Of a DNA stretch of 64,000 bases, positions 52,160-60,002 are shown piece after piece. Each line of letters opens with the position of its first letter. Positions within the stretch are counted from its first letter, which is position 1. Made by a program: the position numbers and the translations under genes. The notes beneath the pieces were generated by a model. The model was not told where the DNA came from and searched no databases. It was given only the letters and a program-made list of their open reading frames with translations. Source of the stretch: Gelidibacter pelagius (GTDB lineage Bacteria > Bacteroidota > Bacteroidia > Flavobacteriales > Flavobacteriaceae); the NCBI RefSeq assembly GCF_017581925.1, contig NZ_JAGEVG010000002.1:302218-366217 (forward strand), read 5' to 3'.

Positions 52160-53023
52160 ATGAAATGGAAAGGTAGAAGACAAAGTGGCAATTTGGAAGA
52201 CCGTAGAGGCATGTCCAATAAAGGCAAATTAGCTGCTGGTGGTGGTATAATAGCTGTAGTGGTTGTTTTGCTGCAGCTCTTTGGAGGTGAAACAGGGCAA
52301 GTGTTGGCTCCAATTTTAGATCAAGTCAATCAATCTCAATCTGTATCAGAACCCGGTGAGCAACGGGAATTAACTGCAGAGGAGAAAGAAATGGGGGACT
52401 TTGCTGCAACGCTTTTAGCAGATACAGAAGATGTATGGAACCAAATTTTTAGAGAGAATAATCTTGGCGATTATAAAGAACCAGGAATGGTATTATTTAC
52501 AGATGCGGTAAGAAGTGGCTGTGGAAATGCCAGCTCTGCATCAGGACCTTTTTATTGTCCTGCCGATCATAAACTTTATATGGATTTGGTGTTTTTTGAT
52601 GAATTGAAAACAAGATTTGGAGCCAAAGGAGGTGATTTTGCCATTGCTTACGTCACGGCACATGAAGTTGGCCACCATATTCAGACTTTGCTCGGCACTT
52701 CTCAAAAAGTAAGACAGATGCAACAACAGTCCAGTGCGGCACAAGCCAATCAGCTTTCGGTAGCACAAGAACTGCAAGCCGATTTTTACGCAGGTGTTTG
52801 GGCGTATCATAACAAAGAATATCTGGAAGAAGGTGATATCGAAGAAGCCTTAAGCGCTGCAAACGCTGTAGGTGATGATGCTATTCAAAAACGAACGCAA
52901 GGTAGCGTGCAACCAGATAGCTTTACCCATGGTACTTCCGAGCAACGTATGCATTGGTTTATGAAAGGTTATAAAACGGGCGACATCAGACAAGGCGATA
53001 CGTTTTCGGAAATACTGAATTAA
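52160..53023 (+). CDS. Neutral zinc metallopeptidase, YpfJ type
   Basis: A 287-residue protein: a glycine-rich N-terminus (MKWKGRRQSGNLEDRRG), a transmembrane helix (GGGIIAVVVVLLQLFGG, about 28-44) and a zinc peptidase domain. HEVGHHIQTLLG (near 171) gives the HExxH motif and ELQADFYAGVWA (near 202) the third ligand. Family members are exported or membrane-bound proteases of unknown substrate. It has no evident part in phenylacetate catabolism though it sits inside the cluster. Confidence 0.85.
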   Translation: MKWKGRRQSGNLEDRRGMSNKGKLAAGGGIIAVVVVLLQLFGGETGQVLAPILDQVNQSQSVSEPGEQRELTAEEKEMGDFAATLLADTEDVWNQIFRENNLGDYKEPGMVLFTDAVRSGCGNASSASGPFYCPADHKLYMDLVFFDELKTRFGAKGGDFAIAYVTAHEVGHHIQTLLGTSQKVRQMQQQSSAAQANQLSVAQELQADFYAGVWAYHNKEYLEEGDIEEALSAANAVGDDAIQKRTQGSVQPDSFTHGTSEQRMHWFMKGYKTGDIRQGDTFSEILN

Positions 53024-53041
53024 ACAAACAAGTAACAATTC

Positions 53042-53073
53042 AACCTGCAAGGTTTCTAAAACCTTGTAGGTTT
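53042..53073. repeat. P1 palindrome upstream of paaJ
   Basis: AACCTGCAAGGTTTCTAAAACCTTGTAGGTTT in two arms; followed 28 bases later by a P2 copy. The two families share one spacer. Confidence 0.86.
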
Positions 53074-53101
53074 GGAAATTAATAACAAAACAAAAGAAAA
53101 G

Positions 53102-53121
53102 ATTCCCGCCTTCGCGGGAAT
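53102..53121. repeat. P2 palindrome upstream of paaJ
   Basis: ATTCCCGCCTTCGCGGGAAT, eight-base arms and loop CTTC, 11 bases before the paaJ ATG. The same sequence lies inside the E1 gene at 62035-62054. Confidence 0.9.
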
Positions 53122-53132
53122 GACATAAGCTT

Positions 53133-54362
53133 ATGAAAGAAGCATATATCATTGACGGAATTAGAACGCCAATAGGAAGTTATCAAGGCACTTTATCGGC
53201 AGTAAGAACTGACGATTTAGCAGCTTTGGTCATAGCAGAAATTGTCAAACGGAACCCAAACATTCCAAAAGAAGCGTATGACGATGTCATTTTGGGCTGT
53301 GCAAACCAAGCTGGAGAAGACAACCGAAATGTGGCGCGTATGGCTTCATTATTGGCTGGTTTACCATTTTCAGTTCCAGGTGAAACGGTCAACCGCTTAT
53401 GTAGTTCAGGATTATCGGCAATCATTCATGCCAATCGCGCCATAAAAGCTGGTGATGGCGATGTCTTTATTGCCGGAGGTGTGGAAAACATGACCCGCGG
53501 TCCGTATGTAATTGCCAAACCATCCAGCGCATTTGGATCCGATGCTAAAATGTACGATTCCAGTTTTGGCTGGCGCTTTGTCAATCCGAAAATGGAAAAA
53601 TTATATGGAACAGAAGGCATGGGACAAACCGCAGAAAATCTGGTAGACAAATATAAGATCTCCCGTGAAGATCAAGATAAGTTTGCTTGTTGGAGTCAGA
53701 TGAAAGCAGCTAAAGCCCAAGAAAACGGACGTTTAGCTAAAGAAATCATGACTGTTGAAATTCCTCAACGAAAGAAGGATCCCATTCTGTTTTCAAAAGA
53801 TGAATTTGTAAAACCGAATACCTCTTTAGAAGTTTTAGGGAAATTGCGTGGTGCATTCAAAACTGAGGGAGGAAGCGTCACGGCCGGGAATTCATCAGGA
53901 CTTAACGATGGAGCCGCCGCAACGATTATCGCTTCTGAAGCAGCTGTGAAAAAATACAATTTAAAACCATTGGCGAGAATTATAAGTTCAGCAGTGGTTG
54001 GTGTCGAACCAAGAGTCATGGGCATCGGTCCAGTGGAAGCCTCTAATAAGGCATTGGAAAAAGCAGGTTTGACGATGGATGACATGGACATCATCGAGCT
54101 CAACGAAGCTTTTGCAGCACAGGCTTTGGCATGTACAAGGGTTTGGGGGTTGGCAGATGACGACCCAAGATTGAATCCTAACGGAGGTGCCATTGCCATT
54201 GGTCATCCGCTCGGTGTAACGGGAACAAGAGTGGCGTATTCTGCTGCGTTAGAGTTGAAAGAGACCGGGAAAAGATATGCCTTGATTACAATGTGTATTG
54301 GGGTTGGACAAGGTTATGCTGCTATTATCGAAAATGTGGGTATCAATCCTGCAAGAGCTTAA
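53133..54362 (+). CDS. paaJ: 3-oxoadipyl-CoA thiolase
   Basis: Cleaves 3-oxoadipyl-CoA to succinyl-CoA and acetyl-CoA, and probably 2,3-didehydro-oxosuberyl-CoA earlier in the pathway. The 409-residue thiolase has active Cys in NRLCSSGLSAI (near 90). GGAIAIGHPLGVTG (near 350) and MCIGVGQGYA (near 388) carry the catalytic His and second Cys. Its position in the cluster supports PaaJ over a generic acetyl-CoA acetyltransferase. Confidence 0.9.
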   Translation: MKEAYIIDGIRTPIGSYQGTLSAVRTDDLAALVIAEIVKRNPNIPKEAYDDVILGCANQAGEDNRNVARMASLLAGLPFSVPGETVNRLCSSGLSAIIHANRAIKAGDGDVFIAGGVENMTRGPYVIAKPSSAFGSDAKMYDSSFGWRFVNPKMEKLYGTEGMGQTAENLVDKYKISREDQDKFACWSQMKAAKAQENGRLAKEIMTVEIPQRKKDPILFSKDEFVKPNTSLEVLGKLRGAFKTEGGSVTAGNSSGLNDGAAATIIASEAAVKKYNLKPLARIISSAVVGVEPRVMGIGPVEASNKALEKAGLTMDDMDIIELNEAFAAQALACTRVWGLADDDPRLNPNGGAIAIGHPLGVTGTRVAYSAALELKETGKRYALITMCIGVGQGYAAIIENVGINPARA

Positions 54363-54421
54363 ACCTGCTTGTAGGTTTGAATAACCAGTCTTGTAGCTTT
54401 GATTAATCTATAAATATTATC

Positions 54422-54444
54422 TATATTTATATAAAATAAATATA
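54422..54444 (+). promoter_or_regulatory. Candidate operator of the RHH/MazF pair
   Basis: Perfect nine-base inverted repeat TATATTTAT / ATAAATATA with five bases between, ending two bases before the antitoxin ATG. It also resembles a -7 box (TATATTTA). Ribbon-helix-helix antitoxins usually bind such repeats. Confidence 0.6.
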
Positions 54445-54446
54445 AA

Positions 54447-54692
54447 ATGGCAACATTTACATCATCATTACCGGACGAATTGCTTGAAAAGCTTTCTAAA
54501 TTGGCAAAGGAACTTAAAATGCCAAAGAATAAACTTATCGAAAAAGCATTACAGTTGTATCTCGAAGAAATAACAAGAGCACAATATGTCAAATCGTTTC
54601 AACGCGCCAATAAATCACAAGAAATATTGGATATGGCTGAAGAAGGAATGGCAGATTACTTTAAGATGATAACTGATTTAGAAAAGGAATGA
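54447..54692 (+). CDS. Ribbon-helix-helix antitoxin
   Basis: An 81-residue protein. ATFTSSLPDELLEKLSKLAKEL, read in parts, is a typical RHH (CopG/MetJ) fold: a beta strand for DNA contact and two helices. The C-terminal acidic helix (ILDMAEEGMADYFKMITDLEKE) would bind the toxin. Its stop overlaps the toxin start (ATGA). It lies between paaJ and paaZ and is not part of the pathway. Confidence 0.85.
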   Translation: MATFTSSLPDELLEKLSKLAKELKMPKNKLIEKALQLYLEEITRAQYVKSFQRANKSQEILDMAEEGMADYFKMITDLEKE

Positions 54693-55021
54693 AACAGGGT
54701 GAAATTTGGAAGGTCTATTTTGATCCGGTCAAGGGAAGGGAGCAATCTGGAAATAGACCAGCTATCATAATCAGTGGTCCTGCAATGAATGAGAATCTTG
54801 ATGTTATTATCGTTTGTCCCCTGTCAAGTTCAATTCATAATTTTCAAGGCAATCCAATTATCAATCCTTCCATGGAGAATGGGTTGTCTGAAATTTCCGA
54901 AATTATGGTGTTTCACGTTAGAGCACTATCAAAGGATAGATTCAAAAAGAAATTGGGAACCGCTTCTAAAGAAGAGCTAAAGAACACAATAAAAACCTTG
55001 AACGATATTTTAAAATATTAA
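54689..55021 (+). CDS. Type II toxin, PemK/MazF family
   Basis: A 110-residue mRNA interferase. The N-terminal QGEIWKVYFDPVKGREQSGNRPAIII (in pieces, with conserved Arg and the SGNRPAII motif), VIIVCPLSSS and EIMVFHVRALSKDRFKKKLG are typical of the MazF fold. It overlaps the antitoxin by four bases. It appears full length and intact. Confidence 0.88.
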   Translation: MKQGEIWKVYFDPVKGREQSGNRPAIIISGPAMNENLDVIIVCPLSSSIHNFQGNPIINPSMENGLSEISEIMVFHVRALSKDRFKKKLGTASKEELKNTIKTLNDILKY

Positions 55022-55089
55022 GATCTGGAATAAAAGCGGTTTAGTTTTGAATTGAATTATAATTAGAAGTAAGGAGTTTAATAATAAGA

Positions 55090-55106
55090 TGCCCACTCGT
55101 GGGAGT
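55090..55106. repeat. P2-like palindrome just upstream of paaZ
   Basis: TGCCCAC-TC-GTGGGAGT. The right arm GTGGGAG sits about five bases before the paaZ ATG (55111). An in-frame GTG start is inside it. Confidence 0.7.
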
Positions 55107-55110
55107 TACT

Positions 55111-57609
55111 ATGAAAAAAATACAAAATTACGTCACAGGACAATGGATAGAAGGTAAAGGAGAAGGCACCCCTATGTACGATGCCATCACTGGCGAAGTC
55201 GTTGCGCTTTCAGACACTCAAGGACTGGATTTTGCTGAAATTCTCCACTACGGAAGAACCAAAGGCGGCGAAGTACTTCGCAAAATGACCTTTCAAGAAC
55301 GTGGGAACATGTTGAAAAGTCTCGCATTATATCTTACCAAAAGAAAGGAAGGTTTCTACGAACTGAGCTATAGAACCGGCGCAACCAGAGTGGATAGCTG
55401 GATAGATATTGAAGGCGGATTTGGTAATCTCTTTGCCAATGCATCCTTAAGAAAATTATTCCCTAACCAATCCTATCATGTAGAAGGAGAGCCTATCGAT
55501 TTATCACGTGGCGGACGGTTTATGGCACATCATATCATGGTGCCAAAACGTGGGGTGGCTGTTCATATCAATGCCTTTAACTTTCCGGTTTGGGGCATGT
55601 TGGAGAAATGCGCATCCAATTGGATGGCAGGTGTTCCCGCAGTTGTTAAACCTGCAACAAATGGTTCGTTTTTAACGGAAGCTGTGGTGCGTGAAATTAT
55701 AGCCTCACGCATTTTACCAGAAGGAGCATTACAATTAATTACAGGATCAGCACGAACAATTTTAGATACGGTCGAATCTCAAGATGTGGTGACTTTTACA
55801 GGGTCTGCAGCCACTGGTCGCCTATTAAAATCGCATAAACGTATCATTGAAGAATCCGTACCATTTAATATGGAAGCAGATTCCTTGAACGCCTCTGTTT
55901 TAGGAGAAGATGCTGTTCCTGGAACACCGGAATTTGATTTGTTCATTAAAGAAGTCAGAAATGAAATGACGGTCAAATGCGGACAGAAATGTACGGCAAT
56001 CCGAAGAATTATAGTACCGCAAGATTTGGTCGAAGATGTTCAGATTGCCTTAGGAAAAGCCTTGGACAAAGTCACTATTGGTGATCCACGTCTCAAGGAA
56101 GTGAGAATGGGCGCCTTGGTAAGTAAAGATCAAGTGACAGAAGTTAGAAATCGCGTTCAGGAATTGGCGAAAACCGCCAGTATTGTTTATGGCGATTTAG
56201 ATAAAATAGAAACCATTGGTGCCGATGCTAAAAAAGGAGCCTTTTTAAGTCCGATTTTGCTACGCGAAGACCATCCATTTAAAAACTTATCGGTTCACGA
56301 AACCGAAGCTTTTGGTCCTGTAAGTACTATTATGCCTTATAAGGATATAGAAGAAGCCGTTACTTTGGCGCAAATGGGGAAAGGTTCATTGGTGTCATCC
56401 ATTGCCACTTATGATGATAAGATCGCCAAAGAATATGTGATTAACGCGGCAAGCCATCACGGACGGATTTTGGTCATCAATCGTGAAATGGCAAAGGAAA
56501 GTACAGGTCATGGGTCACCATTACCAAACTTAGTGCATGGCGGTCCAGGACGTGCCGGAGGTGGTGAAGAAATGGGAGGTCTAAGAGGAATCAAGCATTA
56601 CTTACAGCGTACCGCTATTCAAGGATCACCGACAACATTGACTGAAATCACTGGAATTTATCAAGCTAAAGCCAAATATATTGAAGCCGACCAACATCCT
56701 TTCAAATACCATTGGGAGGACATTCAACCTGGAATGTCGTTAAAAACCCATAAACGAACCCTTACTGATACGGATATTATCAATTTTTCGAATCTTACTT
56801 GGGATCATTTTTATGCACATACAGACATCACCTCTTTGGACGGAAGTATTTTTGAAAAACGAACTGCCCATGGATATTTCATCATCGCTGCAGCTGCTGG
56901 GTTATTTGTCTATCCAAATAAAGGACCTGTAGCCGCAAATTACGGATTGGAGGACTGTCGATTCTTACGCCCATTATATCATAACGATACTATTTATGTG
57001 CGATTAACCTGTAAACAAAAAGTGGATAGAGATGTCGCTTCGGCTGAGCATCCCAGCGGTATTGTAAAATGGTTTGTTGAGGTATTTGATGCGGAAGATG
57101 AATTGGTAGCTGTCGCTACAATTTTAACCATGGTTCAAAAGAAACAAGAGGTTTTTGTAGAAATGACCGATGATAAAATTGAAGAATTGCTTTCAAAGTT
57201 AACTCCAGACATGAAACCAACATGGGGTATCATGACCCCACAACACATGTTGGAGCATTTGGAATATACCTACAAGATCGCCTCTGGAGAGATTCAGGAT
57301 TTTGATGTCACAACACCGGAAAAGATATTGGAAAAAATTCATGCGAGTCTTTATACCTATGAGAAATTTCCAAGAAACACGAATTTTCCATTACTCGAGA
57401 AAGACAAACTTGAAGATTTAAAATATCCAGACTTGGAGACTGCCAAACAAAAGTTCCAAGAACAAAGAGAAAAGTATTTGGAGTTTTTTAAAGAAAATCC
57501 AGAAGCAAAACTGAAAAACTTAGTTTTTGGTGAGTTGAATCGTTATGAATCGTACTTGTTGGAAAGGAAACACCTTAACCATCACTTTGAACAATTTGGA
57601 TTAATTTAA
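55111..57609 (+). CDS. paaZ: Oxepin-CoA hydrolase / 3-oxo-5,6-dehydrosuberyl-CoA semialdehyde dehydrogenase PaaZ, with extra C-terminal domain
   Basis: Ring-opening enzyme of 832 residues. The aldehyde dehydrogenase domain (about 1-520) has catalytic Cys in KCGQKCTAIRR (near 293) and Glu in NMEADSLNA (near 255). A MaoC-type hydratase domain (about 535-685) follows, with the TWDHFYAHTDI motif. E. coli PaaZ (681 residues) ends there. The additional 145 or so residues (PTWGIMTPQHMLEHLEYTYKIASG ... LNHHFEQFGL) look like a DUF1569/DinB-like helical domain. I use ATG 55111, since GTG 55099 is part of a palindrome. Confidence 0.92.
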   Translation: MKKIQNYVTGQWIEGKGEGTPMYDAITGEVVALSDTQGLDFAEILHYGRTKGGEVLRKMTFQERGNMLKSLALYLTKRKEGFYELSYRTGATRVDSWIDIEGGFGNLFANASLRKLFPNQSYHVEGEPIDLSRGGRFMAHHIMVPKRGVAVHINAFNFPVWGMLEKCASNWMAGVPAVVKPATNGSFLTEAVVREIIASRILPEGALQLITGSARTILDTVESQDVVTFTGSAATGRLLKSHKRIIEESVPFNMEADSLNASVLGEDAVPGTPEFDLFIKEVRNEMTVKCGQKCTAIRRIIVPQDLVEDVQIALGKALDKVTIGDPRLKEVRMGALVSKDQVTEVRNRVQELAKTASIVYGDLDKIETIGADAKKGAFLSPILLREDHPFKNLSVHETEAFGPVSTIMPYKDIEEAVTLAQMGKGSLVSSIATYDDKIAKEYVINAASHHGRILVINREMAKESTGHGSPLPNLVHGGPGRAGGGEEMGGLRGIKHYLQRTAIQGSPTTLTEITGIYQAKAKYIEADQHPFKYHWEDIQPGMSLKTHKRTLTDTDIINFSNLTWDHFYAHTDITSLDGSIFEKRTAHGYFIIAAAAGLFVYPNKGPVAANYGLEDCRFLRPLYHNDTIYVRLTCKQKVDRDVASAEHPSGIVKWFVEVFDAEDELVAVATILTMVQKKQEVFVEMTDDKIEELLSKLTPDMKPTWGIMTPQHMLEHLEYTYKIASGEIQDFDVTTPEKILEKIHASLYTYEKFPRNTNFPLLEKDKLEDLKYPDLETAKQKFQEQREKYLEFFKENPEAKLKNLVFGELNRYESYLLERKHLNHHFEQFGLI

Positions 57610-57618
57610 ACTTTGGAC

Positions 57619-57651
57619 AAACCTTTCAGGTTTTCAAAACCTGAAAGGTTT
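57619..57651. repeat. P1 palindrome, TTCAGG variant
   Basis: ACCTTTCAGGTTTT-C-AAAACCTGAAAGGT. Both arms differ from the common P1 copy in matching positions, so the palindrome stays perfect. Confidence 0.88.
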
Positions 57652-57720
57652 CATCATAAAACATCATTCAAGAGTCAAAACAGTCTTGATTCTTGATTCT
57701 AAAAATCTTGATTCTAATAT

Positions 57721-58470
57721 ATGGAGCCATACGTAACACTAAAAAACAAAAACGGAGTAGGATATATCGAATTTTTCCATCCTGCGCAAAATTCCTTACC
57801 AGGACATCTATTGTCAGAATTGGCAAGAACCATTTATGCTGCTGGTGAAGACGAGCATATCAAAGTCATCGTCCTACAAAGCGGAGGCGATAGAACATTT
57901 TGCGCGGGTGCGAGTTTCAACGAACTTGTTGCTATCAATGATGAGGAAACAGGAAAGATATTCTTTTCGGGATTCGCGAACGTCATTAATGCCATGCGAA
58001 AATGCCCCAAATTCATCATCGGACGTATTCAAGGAAAAACGGTTGGTGGAGGTGTAGGACTGGCATCAGCCACCGATTATTGTATGGCAACTAAATATGC
58101 CCAAATCAAATTAAGCGAACTGAATGTTGGCATCGGACCGTTTGTGGTTGGGCCTGCAGTCCAACGTAAATTGGGTTTAAGTGGAATGTCGCAAATAGCC
58201 ATGGACGCCAACACCTTTTATACCGCGGAATGGGCGAAGCAAAAAGGGTTATATACCCAAGTATTCGATTCCGCTGAAGAATTGGATGAGGCTGTAAAGA
58301 CATTCGCGGAAAACATGTGCGGTTACAATCCAAAAGCCATGGCCGAAATGAAAACGATGTTTTGGCGAGGTACTGAAGATTGGGATCAACTATTGCTACA
58401 ACGCGCCAAAATAAGCGGGCGATTGGTGCTTTCGGAGTTTACGAAGGAGAAGTTGAAGGAGTATGAGTGA
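57721..58470 (+). CDS. Enoyl-CoA hydratase, probable 2,3-dehydroadipyl-CoA hydratase (PaaF-like)
   Basis: Crotonase-family protein of 249 residues with FCAGASFNEL (near 60) and GKTVGGGVGLASATDYCMAT (near 103) forming the oxyanion hole. KLSELNVGIGPFVVGPAV (near 125) occupies the active-site helix, where the usual second acidic residue is not obvious. It follows paaZ, and the pathway otherwise lacks the PaaF hydration step, so this role is likely. Isomerase activity cannot be excluded. Confidence 0.75.
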   Translation: MEPYVTLKNKNGVGYIEFFHPAQNSLPGHLLSELARTIYAAGEDEHIKVIVLQSGGDRTFCAGASFNELVAINDEETGKIFFSGFANVINAMRKCPKFIIGRIQGKTVGGGVGLASATDYCMATKYAQIKLSELNVGIGPFVVGPAVQRKLGLSGMSQIAMDANTFYTAEWAKQKGLYTQVFDSAEELDEAVKTFAENMCGYNPKAMAEMKTMFWRGTEDWDQLLLQRAKISGRLVLSEFTKEKLKEYE

Positions 58471-58490
58471 ATTCCTGCGGAGGCAGGAAT
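58471..58490. repeat. P2 palindrome, left end of GIY-YIG module 1
   Basis: ATTCCTGCGGAGGCAGGAAT begins immediately after the stop codon of the preceding hydratase gene. It is 15 bases before the GIY-YIG frame. Confidence 0.88.
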
Positions 58491-58505
58491 CTCATAATAA
58501 GAAAT

Positions 58506-58826
58506 ATGAAACATTGATACGTATATATCATGGCAAACAAGCCTAAAGGAGTGATTTATATCGGTGTTACCGACAATATTAGAGAACGGGTCAAAGAACA
58601 TCAATTAAAATATTATCCTAAATCCTTTACTTCAAAATATAATTGTGACAAATTGATATATATATATATAGAAGAGTATGAGAAGGGAAGTTGTGCTGCG
58701 AATAGGGAACGACAATTAAAAAAATGGAAAAGAGATTGGAAAATTCGCATTATAGAAGAAATAAATCCCGGTTGGATGGATATTAGTATGAATTGGAATC
58801 TCGACTACAGAAAATTTAGGAAATAA
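58506..58826 (+). pseudogene. GIY-YIG nuclease, copy 1, with early stop codon
   Basis: From ATG 58506 the frame reads M-K-H-stop-YVYIMANKPKGVIYIGVTDN. A TGA at 58515-58517 stands where the intact copy (59679) has TGG in MKSWFVYIMSNKPQG. The rest is open to 58826 and similar along its length (KEHQLKYYP, KKWKRDWKIRIIEEINPGWMD). Reinitiation at ATG 58530 would give 98 residues lacking the first YVYI strand of the GIY-YIG fold, so activity is doubtful. It is bracketed by P2 palindromes. Confidence 0.85.
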
Positions 58827-58834
58827 AATAAAAG

Positions 58835-58854
58835 ATTCCTGCCTTCGCAGGAAT
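58835..58854. repeat. P2 palindrome, right end of GIY-YIG module 1
   Basis: ATTCCTGCCTTCGCAGGAAT, with the loop in inverted sense to the left copy (CTTC versus GGAG). It begins eight bases after the GIY-YIG stop and ends six bases before paaY. Confidence 0.88.
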
Positions 58855-58860
58855 AGGACT

Positions 58861-59475
58861 ATGATCTACTCATTCAAAGGATACACCCCCGTCATTCACG
58901 AATCCAGTTTCGTGCACCCCTTAGCAGCGGTAACAGGAAATGTCATCATCGGCAAAAACTGCTATATCGGTCCGGGAGCTGCCATTAGAGGCGATTGGGG
59001 ACAAATTATTCTGGAAGATGGTGTCAACGTTCAAGAAAATTGCACGGTGCACATGTTTCCGGGAAAGTCCATCACCTTAAAAGAAAGTGCGCACGTGGGG
59101 CATGGAGCCATAATTCACGGGGCTAATTTGGGTCGAAATTGCCTCATTGGGATGAACTCAGTAATTATGGATGATGCTGAAATTGGCGATGAAAGCATCG
59201 TAGGTGCCATGAGTTTTGTAAAAGCAGAAACCATCATTCCAAAGCGAAGTTTGGTCGTTGGTAATCCGGCAAAAGTGATTAAAGAAGTCAGTGACGAAAT
59301 GATTGCATGGAAAACCAAAGGGACACAGCTCTATCAGCAATTACCAACCGAATGTCATGAGAGTTTAAGAGAAGTGGAGCCATTAAGAGAAGTTCCTGAA
59401 AACATGAAAATACAGGAAGATGTTTATAAAACGCTTCGAGAACACTTCCTGCGAAAGCGGGAATCTCGTGATTAA
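58861..59475 (+). CDS. paaY: PaaY, gamma-carbonic-anhydrase-like thioesterase
   Basis: A 204-residue left-handed beta-helix protein. Hexapeptide repeats run from residue 20 to 150, with metal-binding His in CTVHMF (near 62-66), VGHGAIIHGANLG (near 79-91) and nearby. PaaY relatives hydrolyse stalled CoA thioesters in phenylacetate catabolism. The last residues FLRKRESRD and the stop are encoded by a P2 palindrome (59445-59466), so the C-terminus was apparently rebuilt by the repeat. GIY-YIG modules flank the gene on both sides. Confidence 0.88.
   Translation: MIYSFKGYTPVIHESSFVHPLAAVTGNVIIGKNCYIGPGAAIRGDWGQIILEDGVNVQENCTVHMFPGKSITLKESAHVGHGAIIHGANLGRNCLIGMNSVIMDDAEIGDESIVGAMSFVKAETIIPKRSLVVGNPAKVIKEVSDEMIAWKTKGTQLYQQLPTECHESLREVEPLREVPENMKIQEDVYKTLREHFLRKRESRD
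59445..59466. repeat. P2 palindrome forming the 3' end of paaY
   Basis: TTCCTGC-GAAA-GCGGGAA, translated as the final codons of PaaY (about FLRKRES). Confidence 0.8.
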
Positions 59476-59537
59476 AGGCTCAAGCATCATGATATGGTGA
59501 ATAGCATTGATGGAAAAAGTATAACAACAAAACGTCT

Positions 59538-59569
59538 AACCTGCAAGGTTTCAAAAACCTTGTAGGTTT
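59538..59569. repeat. P1 palindrome
   Basis: AACCTGCAAGGTTT ... AAACCTTGTAGGTTT between paaY and GIY-YIG module 2, at the same spot as three P2 sequences further on. Confidence 0.86.
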
Positions 59570-59611
59570 GAATTCATGTCGGTTTGAAAACAAGAAATAA
59601 TGAGTAAAGAA

Positions 59612-59639
59612 AAGAGATTCCCACTTTCGTGGGAATTAA
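59612..59639. repeat. 28-bp direct repeat containing a P2 palindrome, left copy
   Basis: Identical to 60001-60028. It contains ATTCCCACTTTCGTGGGAAT (59617-59636). Such an exact pair around a nuclease gene looks like a target-site duplication or the product of insertion by recombination. Confidence 0.9.
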
Positions 59640-59643
59640 CCAA

Positions 59644-59664
59644 CTTCCTGCGAAGGCAGGAATC
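59644..59664. repeat. P2 palindrome, inner left end of GIY-YIG module 2
   Basis: CTTCCTGCGAAGGCAGGAATC, 14 bases before the GIY-YIG ATG; the same spacing and kind of end as in module 1. Confidence 0.88.
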
Positions 59665-59678
59665 TAAAGCATAAAACA

Positions 59679-60002
59679 ATGAAATCATGGTTCGTCTATA
59701 TCATGTCTAATAAGCCACAAGGTGTCATTTATGTTGGTGTAACTAATAATATTGATGAAAGAGTAAAAGAACATAAGCTTAAGATTTACCAGGAATCATT
59801 TATGGCAAAATATAACTGTGATAGATTGGTGTATTTTGAAATATTTGACAATGATAAGGAAGCTCTAATAAGAGAAAGAAGGATGAAGAAATGGAAACGT
59901 GATTGGAAAATACAACTGATTGAAAGTATGAATCCAAGCTGGATGGATTTGAGTATAAACTGGAATTTGGATTTTAATAATTATCGAAATGAAAGAAAAT
60001 AA
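59679..60002 (+). CDS. GIY-YIG nuclease family protein, copy 2 (intact)
   Basis: A 107-residue single-domain GIY-YIG protein (UvrC-N-like, COG2827 type). WFVYIMSN (residues 4-11) and GVIYVGVTNN (15-24) give the two motif strands. The catalytic Arg is in DERVKEHK (near 28), the Glu in ALIRERRMKKWKRDWK (near 70). It is flanked by P2 palindromes and an exact 28-bp direct repeat. Its 3' end supplies the ATG now used by E2 (14-base overlap). A homing-type or palindrome-targeting role is inferred from this layout. Confidence 0.9.
   Translation: MKSWFVYIMSNKPQGVIYVGVTNNIDERVKEHKLKIYQESFMAKYNCDRLVYFEIFDNDKEALIRERRMKKWKRDWKIQLIESMNPSWMDLSINWNLDFNNYRNERK

Larger units (their letters stand above)
59600..59674 (+). 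pseudogene. Detached former 5' end of the E2 gene
   Basis: A 24-codon frame starting MSKEKRFPLSWEL. The E2 gene downstream starts MKENKRFPLSWELRMPKMGES. Eight codons plus flanking bases (28 bp, 59612-59639) are repeated exactly at 60001-60028. In between lies GIY-YIG module 2. The simplest reading is that this is the original E2 start, cut off by insertion of the module. It now ends at a stop within the next palindrome. Confidence 0.7.
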
